Of a stretch of 64,000 bases of DNA, positions 31,025-44,545 are shown piece after piece. The position numbers were made by a program, and so were the translations under genes. The stretch covers positions 30,625,316 to 30,689,315 of the forward strand of contig CM077832.1 of assembly GCA_039720395.1 (NCBI GenBank), given 5' to 3'. The notes under the pieces were generated by a model that made no database searches, had not been told where the DNA came from, and worked only from the letters and a program-made list of their open reading frames with translations. The stretch is from Liquidambar formosana (taxonomy: Eukaryota > Streptophyta > Magnoliopsida > Saxifragales > Altingiaceae). The number at the start of each line of letters is the position of its first letter. Position 1 is the stretch's first letter.

Positions 31025-33244
31025 TGTGAGGACCCAAGTCTTGATTTATGAGAATTTTGGGTTAGGATGTGTTAAGGTAGGTTTTCGTGAGCCTAACACT
31101 TCTTTTTGTGTATGTTGAGCAATATAGTCGACTACAGTAACTTATAGCCGACTATATTGCTAGGCAGAATTTATTTTTATGCTTGTTGAATAATTTAGTT
31201 GACTATAGTGACTTATAGTCGACTATATTATCAAGCAGAACCTCTTTTGTGCATGCTGAGAAATTTAGTTGACTATAATAAGTTATAGTCGGCTATATTG
31301 TCAGGCAGAATGTTACAATACTTAATTTGGAGAGTTTTAGTCGACTATAACTCATTATAGCTGACTATAATGCACGAATTTCAGTTTTTGGGCTAGATTT
31401 TAATGGGGTAAAAAGACCATCATACCCCTCACTTATACCCTATTTATAAACCCATCTTATAGAGGGTTTTTCCCATCTTTCCCAGCCGAGAGAGAAAGAG
31501 AGAGAGGAAGAGAAGGAGAAAAAGGGAGAGGCTCGACGGTGGCTCGTCGGAGCGCGGTAGCCTTGATCCGACGCCGGCAAACTCAGATCTAGCATATTTT
31601 GGCCTGATCTACACACGTATGGTTGTGGATTTGGATTTCTTCACTCTATTTTTGAGGTAGGGGCATTTTCTCATCTTAAACCATTGATGCATGGGGGTTT
31701 TGGGTTTAAATCATATAAAAATACATGTATTTGACATGCTTTGCATAAACATCATGCATGTAGTCATATTTCATGGGTTTTGATAAATTTTGGAAAATCT
31801 AGGGTTTTGTATTATACCCTATTTGGTCATATGCATGTTACATTTCAAACCCTCACATGATTTGGGGTACAATGGGTTGGTTTACATACCCCCTTTTTTG
31901 TTATATTCTTGATTCTTGTTATTTATGAAACTCATATGTGTTTAAAGGTTTAAATGGGTTGGTTTTTAAACCTATTGGACTATTTTGTGTGGTTGGAATA
32001 TTGGGGGTCATTTTTATATAACTGATTTGAAACCATTATATTGAAAATGGTTGGGAAATGATTACCATGATTTATGGAGTTATTTTATATGGTTTTCAAA
32101 GTACAAACCTATCATGTAGTTTTTGGAAAAGTTATATATAATTTTCTGGATTATGTGAGAATTATGGAAATTAATAAATGAAAAGAAAAAGTGATGATGA
32201 TATGGTGATGAGGGCTACTGGAGACAGGATTACTGCGGTCCCAAAAGAACGGGACGTCTTGCCGTGTTTTCCTATTCTTTAGTCCTGGGCTATGTGCCCG
32301 AATAGAGGTTACTGCGGTCCCATATAGGGATGTTTTGCTGTGTTTCCTCTTGAGGTTACTGCGGTCCCAGATAGGGATGTCTTGCCGTGTTTCCTCTTAT
32401 TTCGCGCGCGAGGGCCCCGCATGACTTGGGGAGGATTTATCAGTTTGAAAGACTGATGTTATTGATTGCCAGATATGGCGGATGTTGGTTATTGGCTTAT
32501 AAGGCCGTGATATGATATCAGAAAATGATGGTTAAATTCATTTGTAAAATGATGATTTTGATAACAAATAACTTGAGTTATTTCTTACCTCTTTAAAAAA
32601 AAGAAAAAGGAGTGTTGGTATTTAATGATTTAACTTCCGCAGTTATTTCGTTATACTTGTATCAGTTTTATTAACCGAAAAATTATATTGCAAAGTAATC
32701 GATGGTTTTGCAGGACTTTGGAAAAGTATATAAATTATGGTTTTTAAAACCTTGGATTATTTTGGGAAAATGTTTTCCTACTGAGCGTGTAGCTTATACC
32801 CCCACAATTTTTCTTGCAGGTCATATTTTCAAAATAAAGCTTGACCTGGGGTTGGGAAGCACATCAACATGCGTGCATTCATATAGAAGATCATTGTATT
32901 TTATTTTGGCTTTGAGCCTAGGCATGTATTAATTTTAATTCATGACCTGTAATAAAAAGATAAGTAGTGGATGCAGATATGGATGAGACCCATGTGATTA
33001 CGATACAGCTTGTAGTTTTATTTATTTTTGGAATAATGTGTGGATGGTTGAAATGATTATAAATGGGTTTTCTACAGGTTTTATGATTAGTCGATAACTT
33101 GGTATGTCCTATTTACAAACGGGACCATGCCGGATTTTCTAAAAATGTTTTCAAAAGAATTATTTTTATTAAACATCCACCAAAATTGGCTTTAAAACTG
33201 ATTTTTTACTAGATAACTAACGATCCCCATTTTGGGTCGTTACA
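31025..33244 (+). repeat. 5' LTR of the non-coding element (2220 bp)
   Basis: Starts TGTGAGG and ends GTTACA. It holds four imperfect palindromic blocks (31120-31376), a TATAAA box (31445-31450), a purine-rich leader (about 31490-31530), and three units of a 45-bp repeat with 'actgcggtccca' and 'cttgccgtgtttcctctt' (about 32230-32400). Confidence 0.9.
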
Positions 33245-33247
33245 GAG

Positions 33248-33259
33248 TAGTATCAGAGC
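33248..33259 (+). other. Primer binding site for initiator tRNA-Met
   Basis: TAGTATCAGAGC starts three bases after the 5' LTR and differs by one base from TGGTATCAGAGC, the usual complement of the plant initiator tRNA-Met 3' end. Confidence 0.8.
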
Positions 33260-34783
33260 TGGCTAATAGATCCACATGGGTACATCCAGATATAATGACT
33301 GTCATGAGTTTAGAAATGATGCATATCCATCGCATGCCTGTTTTACTGAGTCCTACATGTGCATAGTATTGCACAGTAGAGTTGTAGGAATGCATGTACT
33401 CGCTGCAGACTAGCGAGAGATTTCATTTAGGTTGGGTGCATATCATATTGCATCATGCCTGGGGTATTGAAGAAGCTGATGAAATCGATGGTAGTAGTAA
33501 TTGCTGATCCTTAGCACAGTTGTGGATACGGGCACAGTTAGCCTGATTTGGATGAAGTTTAGAGCCTAGATTTTTCCTTGAGCTTGGGATTGAGGGTTAG
33601 ATTAAACCTGTTTATGCGAGTTTCATGAGTTTATTGTTTGATTTCCCTTCTTGTTGAGACACATAGTCTCGTGGTTCCACGATGTGTTAGATCGTGTATT
33701 CGGAGATGTGATTAAGCTAATCGTTTAGACTTAGACTATACTTAGAGCTACGACTTGAGGCGCATGTTTGTATTAATTTGTATATACGGGTATGTATATA
33801 TAGATGTGTGGATGATATATATGATTTGAATTATGATTGCGTCCATTTTGGAAATTGCATTGTATTGTGATGGCTTATTAATGGGTGAATCCCATTTGTA
33901 TTTGAGCTTGATAAGTATGATTTATTAGCTTGTTAGACTTCCTAATAAAAGATTAGTTGAAGTATGTGATATAGATGTAGTACTATCTATATGGAATGTG
34001 TTGTGAGATGATGTTTGAAAGACTATGAATATTTGTTTATGTATGTGTATATACATACGTAAGTGACCCTGATAGATAAATCGGGTGGGGTGTGACAAAG
34101 CGCAAAGAGGATTATACCTATATTAGTTATATCGCTAGTAAAGGATTTAGCGTGTGTGATACGTGAGCGTTTCCATGTTAAAAGTGATGTTTGGAAGAAT
34201 TGAATGTGTTGTGATATTGAGATGTGTATGTATTGAATGTATGTGTTGTGAGTTTCCTTGTAATGGAATGAGTAATTGTTTAATTGGCATGGTTTCACGC
34301 TTGTCTTGTGATGTGCCATGTGTTATGATACGTGATGTGTTGTGATTGTGCTATATGATGGGATGTAATGTGGTGTGAGCATTGTGTATAGTGTATATGT
34401 GTATATATACATATGTATACATGTGTCGGAATATATGTTGAGATATGTAAACATATATGCTTGGCTGTTATTGGGATGTAATATTACTATTAATATCAAT
34501 ATGTAGATGTATAGATATGCGTATGTACATATGTGTATACGTGGTTGAATTGTGATGTGATTTGAATGATATGTATGGTTGTTATATATATATATGGTAT
34601 TTGTTGATTTTAAGATTATCCGCCTAGTATGCACCATAGCGACCTTAAGAGGTGTTATCTTGTATCTAGTTACGACTAGTACAGAAGTTTTATTATATTT
34701 GTTAATCGCGTATATAGCGATAGATGTTAGAGGTACCATAATGCTAACGGGGTTGTGTGAAATTCGGGGACGAATTTCTTGTT
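33260..34783 (+). other. Non-coding interior of the LARD element
   Basis: About 1.5 kb with no frame resembling gag, protease, RT or integrase on either strand. It is rich in TGTAT/ATGTG text. The last 40 bases before the PPT keep the 'aattcggggacgaatttctt' pattern known from coding chromoviruses, so sequences required in cis seem to be retained. Confidence 0.6.
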
Positions 34784-34794
34784 AAGAGGGGGGA
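34784..34794 (+). other. Polypurine tract of the LARD element
   Basis: AAGAGGGGGGA ends one base before the TG of the 3' LTR at 34796. Confidence 0.85.
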
Positions 34795-34795
34795 T

Positions 34796-37016
34796 TGTGA
34801 GGACCCAAGGCTTGATTTATGAGAATTTTGGGTTAAGATGTGTTAAGGTAGGTTTTCGTGAGCCTAACACGTCTTTTTGTGTATGTTGAGCAATATAGTT
34901 GACTACAGTAACTTATAGCCGACTATATTGCTAGGCAGAATTTATTTTTATGCTTGTTGAATAATTTAGTTGACTACAGTAACTTATAGTCGACTATATT
35001 ATCAAGCAGAACCTCTTTTGTGCATGCAGAGAAATTTAGTTGACTATAATAAGTTATAGTCGGCTATATTGTCAGGCAGAATATTACAATACTTAATTTG
35101 GAGAGTTTTAGTCGGCTATAACTCATTATAGCCGACTATAACGCACGAATTTCAGTTTTTGGGCTAGATTTTAATGGGGTAAAAAGACCATCATACCCCT
35201 CACTTATACCCCATTTATAAACCCATCTTATAGAGGGTTCTTCCCATCTTTCCCAGCCGAGAGAGAAAGAGAGAAAGGAAGAGAAGGAGAAAAAGGGAGA
35301 GGCTCGACGGTGGCTCGCCGGAGCGCGGTAGCCTCGATCCGACGCAGGCAAGCTCGGATCTAGCGTATTTTGGCCTGATCTACACACGTATGGTTGTGGA
35401 TTTGGATTTCTTCACTCTATTTTTGAGGTAAGGGCATTTTCTCATCTTAAACCATTGATGCATGGGGGTTTTGGGTTTAAATCATATAAAAATACATGTA
35501 TTTGACATGTTTTGCATAAACATCATGCATGTGGTCATATTTTATGGGTTTTGATAAATTTTGGAAAATCTAGGGTTTTGTATTATACCCTATTTGGTCA
35601 TATGCATGTTACATTTCAAACCCTCACATGATTTTGGGGTACAATGGGTTGGTTTACATACCCCCTTTTTTGTTATATTCTTGATTCTTGTTATTTATGA
35701 AACTCATATGTGTTTAAGGGTTTAAATGGGTTGGTTTTTAAACCTATTGGACTATTTTGTGTGGTTGGAATATTGGGGGTCATTTTTATATAACTGATTT
35801 GAAACCATTATATTGAAAATGGTTGGGAAATGATTACCATGATTTATGGAGTTATTTTATATGGTTTTCAAAGTACAAACCTATCATGTAGTTTTTGGAA
35901 AATTTATATATAATTTTCTGGATTATGTGAGAATTATGGAAATTAATAAATGAAAAGAAAAAGTGATGATGATATGGTGATGAGGGCTACTGGAGACAGG
36001 ATTACTGCGATCCCAAAGGAACGGGATGTCTTGCTGTGTTTTCCTATCCTTTAGTCATGGGCTATGTGCTCGAATAGAGGTTACTGCGGTCCCATATAGG
36101 GATGTCTTGCCGTGTTTCCTCTTGAGGTTACTGCGGTCCCAGATAGGGATGTCTTGCCGTGTTTCCTCTTATTCCGCGCGCGAGGGCCCCGCATGACTTA
36201 GGGAGGATTTATCAGTTTGAAAGACTGATGTTATGGATTGCCAGATATGGCGGATGTTGGTTATTGGCTTATAAGGCCGTGATATGATATCAGAAAATGA
36301 TGGTTAAATTCATTTGTAAAATGATGATTTTGATAACAAATAACTTGAGTTATTTCTTACCTCTTTAAAAAAAAGAAAAAGGGGTGTTGGTATTTAATGA
36401 TTTAACTTTCGCAGTTATTTCGTTATACTTGTATCAGTTTTATTAACCGAAAAATTATATTGCAAAGTAATCAATGGTTTTGCAGGACTTTGAAAAAGTA
36501 TATAAATTATGGTTTTTAAAACCTTGGATTATTTTGGGAAAATGTTTTCCTACTGAGCGTATAGCTCATACCCCCACAGTTTTTCTTACAAGTCATATTT
36601 TCAAAATAAAGCTTGACCTGGGGTTGGGAAGCACATCAACATGCGTGCATTCATATAGAAAATCATTGTATTTTATTTCGGCTTTGAGCCTAGGCATGTA
36701 TTAATTTTAATTCATGGCCTGTAATAAAAAGATAAGTAGTAGATGCAGATGTGGATGAGACCCATGTGATTACGATACAGCTTTTAGTTTTATTTATTTT
36801 TGGAATAGTGTGTGGATGGTTGAAATGATTATAATTGGGTTTTCTACAGGTTTTATGATTAGTCGATAACTTGGTATGTCCTATTTACAAACGGGACCAT
36901 GCCGGATTTTCTAAAAATGTTTTCAAAAGAATTATTTTTATTAAACATCCACCAAAATTGGCTTTAAAACTGATTTTTAACTAGATAACTAACGGTCCCC
37001 ATTTCGGGTCGTTACA
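34796..37016 (+). repeat. 3' LTR of the non-coding element (2221 bp)
   Basis: Near-identical to the 5' LTR, with the same palindromic blocks (34891-35146), TATAAA box (35216-35221), purine leader and 45-bp repeats (about 36003-36170). Ends GTTACA before TATCA. Confidence 0.9.
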
Positions 37017-37331
37017 TATCATCATCTACATTTTTTTTTTATTCACTTAGAGATTGAAAAGAGAGTGGAGATTGAGATTTTCATTTTATTTTTTCCTCAT
37101 TTCTTTGTTTTTTTTCCTTTTTCTTTTCCCCCTCCCTTCCCATCAACAACCAAATTCAAGCAAAATAATAATAATAATTATCATATACATATATGACCCA
37201 TTCCAACAACTTCCACGCTACAATCAAAACACATTCAGGGTTTTCCTAGTCTACCCAAAATCCTCGAAAACAACCACCCCCAACCACAAACAAATTCAGC
37301 ATTATATGAATTCTCATCAAATTTCAAGAAA

Positions 37332-38728
37332 TCTATACTACCTATAAAAAGATTAATGTAAGAAAAACTTTTGATTGACTAATATATCCTTATTTTAATT
37401 TTTAAATACACAATTACCCACCCTTCTACATATATAGGAAATATAGTAATATAAAAACTATAATTCTAAAACACATACCTTAATATATTCTAAAACACAT
37501 ACCTTAATATATAAAACACAAATAGGAATTCAAAAGAAACGGAAACTATAATTCCTATATAATAAATAGAAATATATAGGAATATGGAAACTATAATTCT
37601 AAAACAACAGCCAGAACACATACCTTAATATATTCTAAAACACATCTTAATATATAAAACACAAATAAGAATTCAAAGGAAACGGAAATTATATATAATT
37701 CCTATATAATAAATAAACAGCCGGATTGTAAATTCCACTTTCTCCATTGAAAGTAGTTTCAACCTTCTCTCCACCTTTTCCATTAACCGCGACTTCTCCC
37801 TTCTCTGGTAAGTTTTGCTCTGCAAATCTATACTACCTATAAAAAGTTGAATCTTAAAAAAACTTTTGAACGACCAATATGCCCTTATTTTTTTTAAAAA
37901 AAAATACATATCTACCCGTCCTTTAATTGAAACACATAATAAACATTCTGATCATTTGGTAACAAATGAAAATTAGATTTTAATTCAAACTCTTAACAAA
38001 TTAAAGTTAGATTTTTACTCAAATTCCTTTTTTGGAGCAACTATCAAGTTGCATGATAATATATATGAATATAAACTCTTTGAATATTCCGTTTTATGAA
38101 GAAAAAAAATTCTGAATATATATCTAAAGAGTTTTTAATCTTTCGTTGTACTTTCGAATTTTAAACTTTATCTTTTATGAAAAAATATAAAATCTTTATG
38201 TATTTATTATTTTGTATAACTAATATTATTTAAAAACATTCACGTACAACGCATGTGTGCTATGTCTAGTACATAATAAAAGTATAAAACACTCACACAA
38301 CAGCCCCTTGAGATCCGGTATTGTTTCTATGATGTGGATATTTGGTTTGTGACTGCGTTGGGAAGTAAGTGTGCCTCTAACAGGCCATTCTCGTTTGCTA
38401 GAGAATGAGAGGAAGAGGGAGATATGAAGTTGCTAGAGAATGAGAGGAAGAGGGATAATAACAGGCCATTATCTTTTTAGGATTATATATATAGTATTAA
38501 ATGGAGTATTTGATTTAGGGTTTCCTTTGAATTCCTATTTGTGTTTTATATATTAAGGTATGTGTTTTAGAATATATTAAGGTATGTGTTTTAGAATTAT
38601 AGTTTCCATATTACTATATTTCTTATATATGCAGAAGGGTGGGTAGTTGTGTATTTAAAAATTAAAATAAGGGTATATTAGTCAATCAAAAGTTTTTCTT
38701 ACATTCATCTTTTTATAGGTAGTATAGA
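37332..38728. mobile_element. Helitron family copies arranged as an inverted pair of 5' ends
   Basis: A Helitron 5' end starts at 37332 on + (TCTATACTACCTATAAAAAG), and a second one starts at 38728 on the minus strand. About 205 bp inward from each are near-identical (37332-37540 against 38728-38520), making a long inverted repeat with about 1 kb between the arms. A tandem duplication of about 120 bp (about 37459 and 37578) extends the left arm. No matching 3' ends for these two were found, so this looks like a rearranged or inverted-duplicated copy. Confidence 0.6.
37827..38269 (+). mobile_element. Short Helitron, 443 bp, nested in the inverted pair
   Basis: Begins TCTATACTACC at 37827 after an A and ends CTAG at 38266-38269 before a T, the A|T insertion rule of Helitrons. 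A 3' hairpin-like element (CACGTACAACGCATGTG, 38241-38257) precedes the end, with one or two mismatches in the stem. No gene is inside. Confidence 0.7.
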
Positions 38729-41199
38729 TAAATCAGAAATTAATTCAATTTTACACTTTAGAATGATTTTGAAAATAAACTGAATTGTATTATCCTACCA
38801 CAATTCGACCACCTTTAATTAGATTTGTAACTTCTCCATAATTCTTATTATTTATTACGGAGTATATGAAATCAAACGAATTTCAGTTTCTACTACACAA
38901 ACAACAGAATGACAGATTGTTTTTACCTCAAAAAGAAAGAGGTCACCTAAGCAGACAGGATCATCATCTTCAGTCTTTCTCTTTTGGTAGTTCCTACTGC
39001 TGGAAAATTTGTGGCTACTTACGTGATCCTATTAAACATTAAAAGCAATAATAAAACATAAATGAATAATGATAAACTTACAAAATGATGAAGTTGATAA
39101 AAAATAATTTGGATTTAGGTTAGTGTTTAGTACTATGTCTTTAAGACAGATTTCGCCTCTTTACATAGTGCTTTGACGTAACTCGAATGTCTACTCCCAA
39201 TGATACAATGATTGGTGCCACACATAAAAAACATAACAATCGATGCGTCTACCACCAACACTGCATTCTTACTCTCTCTAAAATACGATTGTATAGACTC
39301 TATGATATGATTGATTAACAAATGACCATGTGAAGGATGTGCAAATTTATAGACGAAATAGTAATTATTCGGAATAGTCAAGAGATGCGACATACAGATG
39401 TGCATAGAAATGGCTAAACTGGTAACTAACATATTTATTTAAAATTTCAAAATAAATTTTGCTTAAAAATAATACATGCGGGTTGGTCTATATGACCCCC
39501 ACCCAACCCGGCCGGGTGCAAGTAGGTGCACACATGTTTTGGTCCAAGCCCCGCTTTGGCTGCGATCTCCCCCTTCCATAAAACTTGAGTGCCCATTAGC
39601 TAAGGCCCAACCCCAAACTCACGTAAAGAGTATATAAATTCACTAGAGTTCTTTTTTTCCAATTGAGATAAATTTTAGGACCAATCTGGATGAGCATCTT
39701 GGCAGCCTAAAATCACTAATATAGCCCAATACCACTTTTCAGGCTTGTTTGGATGATTTTCCCATGAATGCTTTATGGGTTGCAAAAGTGATTTTAGTAA
39801 AAGCAAGATCCCTTGTTCTGGTAGAAAAACTGTGCAAGAATTAGATTACCATTTAATGAATTTTTGGGTGATGATAAGCTTGTCCTCCATGTTATAATGC
39901 ATGAAACAAAAAATACTAACCATATTCTTCTGCTTTCAACTGATTCTTTTATGATTTTGCCTAACAATTGATCGAAACTGTAGCTAACCAAAACAAGGCC
40001 TTACTCTCTTTCTAACCAACTCTTTATGTGGGGACTTTAGAGATCAATTTCTCATTCATCTCTTAACAGTTTTAGTCAAATAATTATACGATAAAAAACT
40101 TCACATGAAGATAAACACGTTCCAATGTTGGCTCGTCTTAAAAGACACATGGGTCTTATATTTAATTTTGGTTAAAACTTCTAACACCTACATTTTACAG
40201 AGATCCTTATTTTGACTCATCACAACTATTCTTGCTTATACAGATATAGAGTAAGCCGTTAAGGAATTAGTCCATGGCACATGAATGTTGATTTTTGTAG
40301 TAAACTCTATAAGTTAATACAAATAACTCGTAGCAAGACAATAAGGACAATATGCTCAATGATAGCATTACCCTCCTCTAATGGGAGTGCAAAGTTCACA
40401 TGTAGGTCCTGTTTGGGAATTTTGGAATCTATCTGAATAAAACTATTTGTTATAAAATTAGGATAAATTACAAGAAATCCCTCTAATTTTTTACCCTTTT
40501 TATATGCCATGTAGGGTCTAACAGGGCGCACATAAAAGGTCATGTGCATTTTCCTTTTAATTCCTACATAATCGTCTATAATTGGATTACATTGAACACT
40601 TAATTATATATTTTTTTAATTTAAGTGTTAAATTGGAGAAAAAATTCCTTAGATTCTAAATTAAAAAACCCACCAAAGTATAAGGTATTGAAGTATTTTT
40701 ATCTAATAATTTAAACATAAAGATAAAATCACGAGAAAGAAGTAAATAATAGTAAATGTGTAATTTAAGAAAATATGAAAAGTATTTAGGAACTAATATT
40801 TACATGTATTCAGAGTAGATCGAGGCAAGATAACCTTAAATCATATCTTGATATGAACTTGACATGGTTTTTTACTTCCTCCCCAACTTTGCTCCTATTC
40901 TATTTACTTAGGCTATGTTTGATTTGAAAGAATGGAATGGAATGAAAATGGATATTTCTTTTCAATATTTAGAAAGGGGTGAGAATGGAATTAAAAAGTA
41001 AAGATGAACCCATTTTTAATGATTTAACTTCGTGAAAGGAAGAAATAGACCTTTACAAAGAAATAAACATCCAAACACTCACTTTTAAAAAAAAATAAAT
41101 AAAATTACCATTTTATTTCCTCTCTTGTTCTCTCTTAGCAAACATATCCCTACTTCCCAAACTTGTCATAATAAAACGGGGAGAGGCGAGATACCCGTT
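38729..41199. other. Intergenic DNA upstream of actin, no supported gene
   Basis: The longest open frame, 99 codons on the minus strand (39133-39432), has ordinary amino-acid composition but no motif I recognise; it may be an exon relic. The rest is AT-rich and unassigned. 'aggataaattacaagaaatccctc' near 40460 looks like a MULE terminus, but no partner end was found. Confidence 0.4.
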
Positions 41200-41820
41200 T
41201 TCCCGAATTAATTGCCATCCCTAACTAGACGCCTACCCGAAGGGTCTCTATTCATTGGTGAGGCCGTTAGATGAATGCCACGTCGGGATATTTTTTGATC
41301 CGTGGCTAAAAGTAGAGTGGATCCATCCCCAGCTGTGAAATTTGAAAATGCAAATTCTCGGTCCCACCGGGGAAACCACAAGGAATTGGTGTACCGAAAG
41401 TGCACCTCCATAGTTGAGCCAAATCAAGCAGAGCCGATCCGAGCCGTACCCGCTATGACCCGGCCCCGCCGGCCTCGATGCTGAGTGGTACATTACTTAG
41501 ATACACGCAATCAGACATTCAGACAAATTTGGCAAAAACCCGGCTTAAGCGGACTGGATCATGTCCCGTAGCCGCCCAAGCTGACGTGGCAAAGGACAGA
41601 TCCAACGGCCTTGATGAAACGGAAGAAATACATAGCCCCACGGGCGAACATGCCGAAAGGCTGTCATCCAGGTCACCCTATCTTTTCTCGTGGCGGAAAT
41701 GATTCCTCCTCCTCCCCTCTTACCAGTCACCACTTCCTATTCTTAATTTCGTTTTCATTTCATTTGCATTTCACACCCACCTTCTATTTATATACCTCTC
41801 TCTCTGCACTCTTATTCCCC
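41200..41820 (+). promoter_or_regulatory. Actin promoter region with TATA box
   Basis: TATTTATATA at 41786-41795 lies about 35 bp before the likely start site. Two ACGT-core sites, gccacgtcgg (about 41279) and tgacgtggca (about 41583), match the general bZIP type. The region is more GC-rich than its surroundings, as expected for the promoter of a broadly expressed gene. Cis-element roles are inferred from motif only. Confidence 0.6.
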
Positions 41821-42608
41821 ATTTATTTTTCAGCGTTTTTGCCAGGGAGAAACTCTAGAGAGAGAAAGGGAGAAGCCAGGCCCATCGTCTTCGGAGATTG
41901 GCTTGGTTGTCTTCGATCTTCTTCTGCTTTATTCTTTCTTCTTCGTCTTTGCGATCAACAAAGGTAAGCTTCGACTCGATCTGCTCTCTTTTTGTTCATG
42001 GCTAGATTTAATTATTTAGGTTGTGTTTCCTGTGATTTTTGCTTCTGATTTCACTTTCCTTGATGTAAGTTTCTTGATTTTTGTTTTTATGGAATTGTTT
42101 TTGTTATTTTACTCTGCAGATTCTGTCTTCTCTGTGTTTGGCTTTTGATTTGGTTTTACTGATTCAAATAATCTGATTTCTGTTGATAAATCTGTAAAAA
42201 CTGTGAGCAGATCGATCGTTTTCCGATTAGATTTATGAATTGGAACTATTTTTTTACTAGACTGTGACGAACAGTTGGATTGATTAGCAATTATGGGTCT
42301 CGATTTAGCCTTTTTATGGATTATATTTTCCGATCTAGGGTTTTGGTGTGTATTTGGGCTCTGTGTGTGCTACCAGCGGTGAGATCTGGGATTAAGTTCA
42401 GTATGCTATCCCCTTCTTTATAAACTGTAGTTGGGACCGCATAATTTATGTGTCATTTCTGATATCGATTTCTGTGATTTAAGCATTTTTTATGCATCTT
42501 CAGTAAATCTTATATTTTTACTTCTTAAAGAGATTTTTCTTAACATTTTCTGTGTGATCGGTTGATTTGATTATCTGATCTGGTTTTCATTTCTCTGGAT
42601 CTATGAAT

Positions 42609-42649
<41 letters not shown>

Positions 42650-43134
42650 GGGTCTGATGTGTTAATTTGATTTCCTTTTTGCATTCTCATTTTCCTTTTA
42701 GATATCTAGGAACGTTTTCTTATTGGTTGAAAATTGAACAAGCTCCCCTTGTTTATGTTGCCACCTTGACTCAATGATTGTACTGCTCATGTGATTCTAA
42801 TTGAGAAACTTAATCCTTGTAATTTTCTTTGTACTCTCTGAATTTCTATTAAAAAGGCCAATGAAGAAGGTAATTGTTATCCGTGATAGCTTGCAGAGAT
42901 GATGATGTAATATGGAATACGATTATTGGAGTATCTCTATTCGGAATCATGTTATGTGTAGAGCTCTTCGTTTATTATATACTATAGGCGAAATGTAGAT
43001 TAGTTGAAATCTATTTGGTCAACGAAGAAGAAAAATATTCCTGATAATGTCATGTTCAATGGTTTATGGGTATTAGTTTTTCCTTCATATTCCATTCTTT
43101 CTCACTTAATATTTCTTATGCAGTTCTGTAAAAG
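41821..43134 (+). other. Actin 5' leader exon and 1160-bp leader intron
   Basis: The non-coding first exon ends at 41963 (AAG|GTAAGC) and the intron ends at 43123 (ATGCAG), 11 bases before the start codon. The intron is T-rich with a poly(T) tract (about 42611-42648). Plant actin genes typically have such a leader intron, which is known to raise expression in several species. Confidence 0.85.

Positions 43135-44545
<1,411 letters not shown>

Larger units (their letters stand above)
31025..37016 (+). mobile_element. Non-coding LTR retrotransposon (LARD-type), complete, TSD TATCA
   Basis: Two direct repeats of about 2.2 kb (31025-33244 and 34796-37016) flank a 1.55-kb interior. Perfect 5-bp duplications TATCA lie at 31020-31024 and 37017-37021. 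A primer binding site and polypurine tract give + orientation. The interior has no gag or pol frame, so it depends on a partner. LTR ends (TGTGAGGACC...GGGTCGTTACA) and the 'gaattcgggga cgaattt' text before the PPT resemble chromovirus (Tekay/Del-like) elements; that placement is inference. About 11 mismatches in the first 350 bp of the LTRs, near 3 percent, point to an insertion of moderate age. Confidence 0.9.

Noticed and set aside
34690..34800. Second coding element inside the LARD interior
   Set aside because: No RT, integrase or gag motif in any frame; the preserved text is only the PPT flank.
39133..39432. A 99-codon minus-strand open frame
   Set aside because: No recognised motif, no promoter or splice context, and AT-rich flanks. 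Kept only as a note in the intergenic entry.
40455..40560. MULE terminus 'aggataaattacaagaaatccctc'
   Set aside because: No inverted partner within the window, and the text is common in AT-rich plant DNA.
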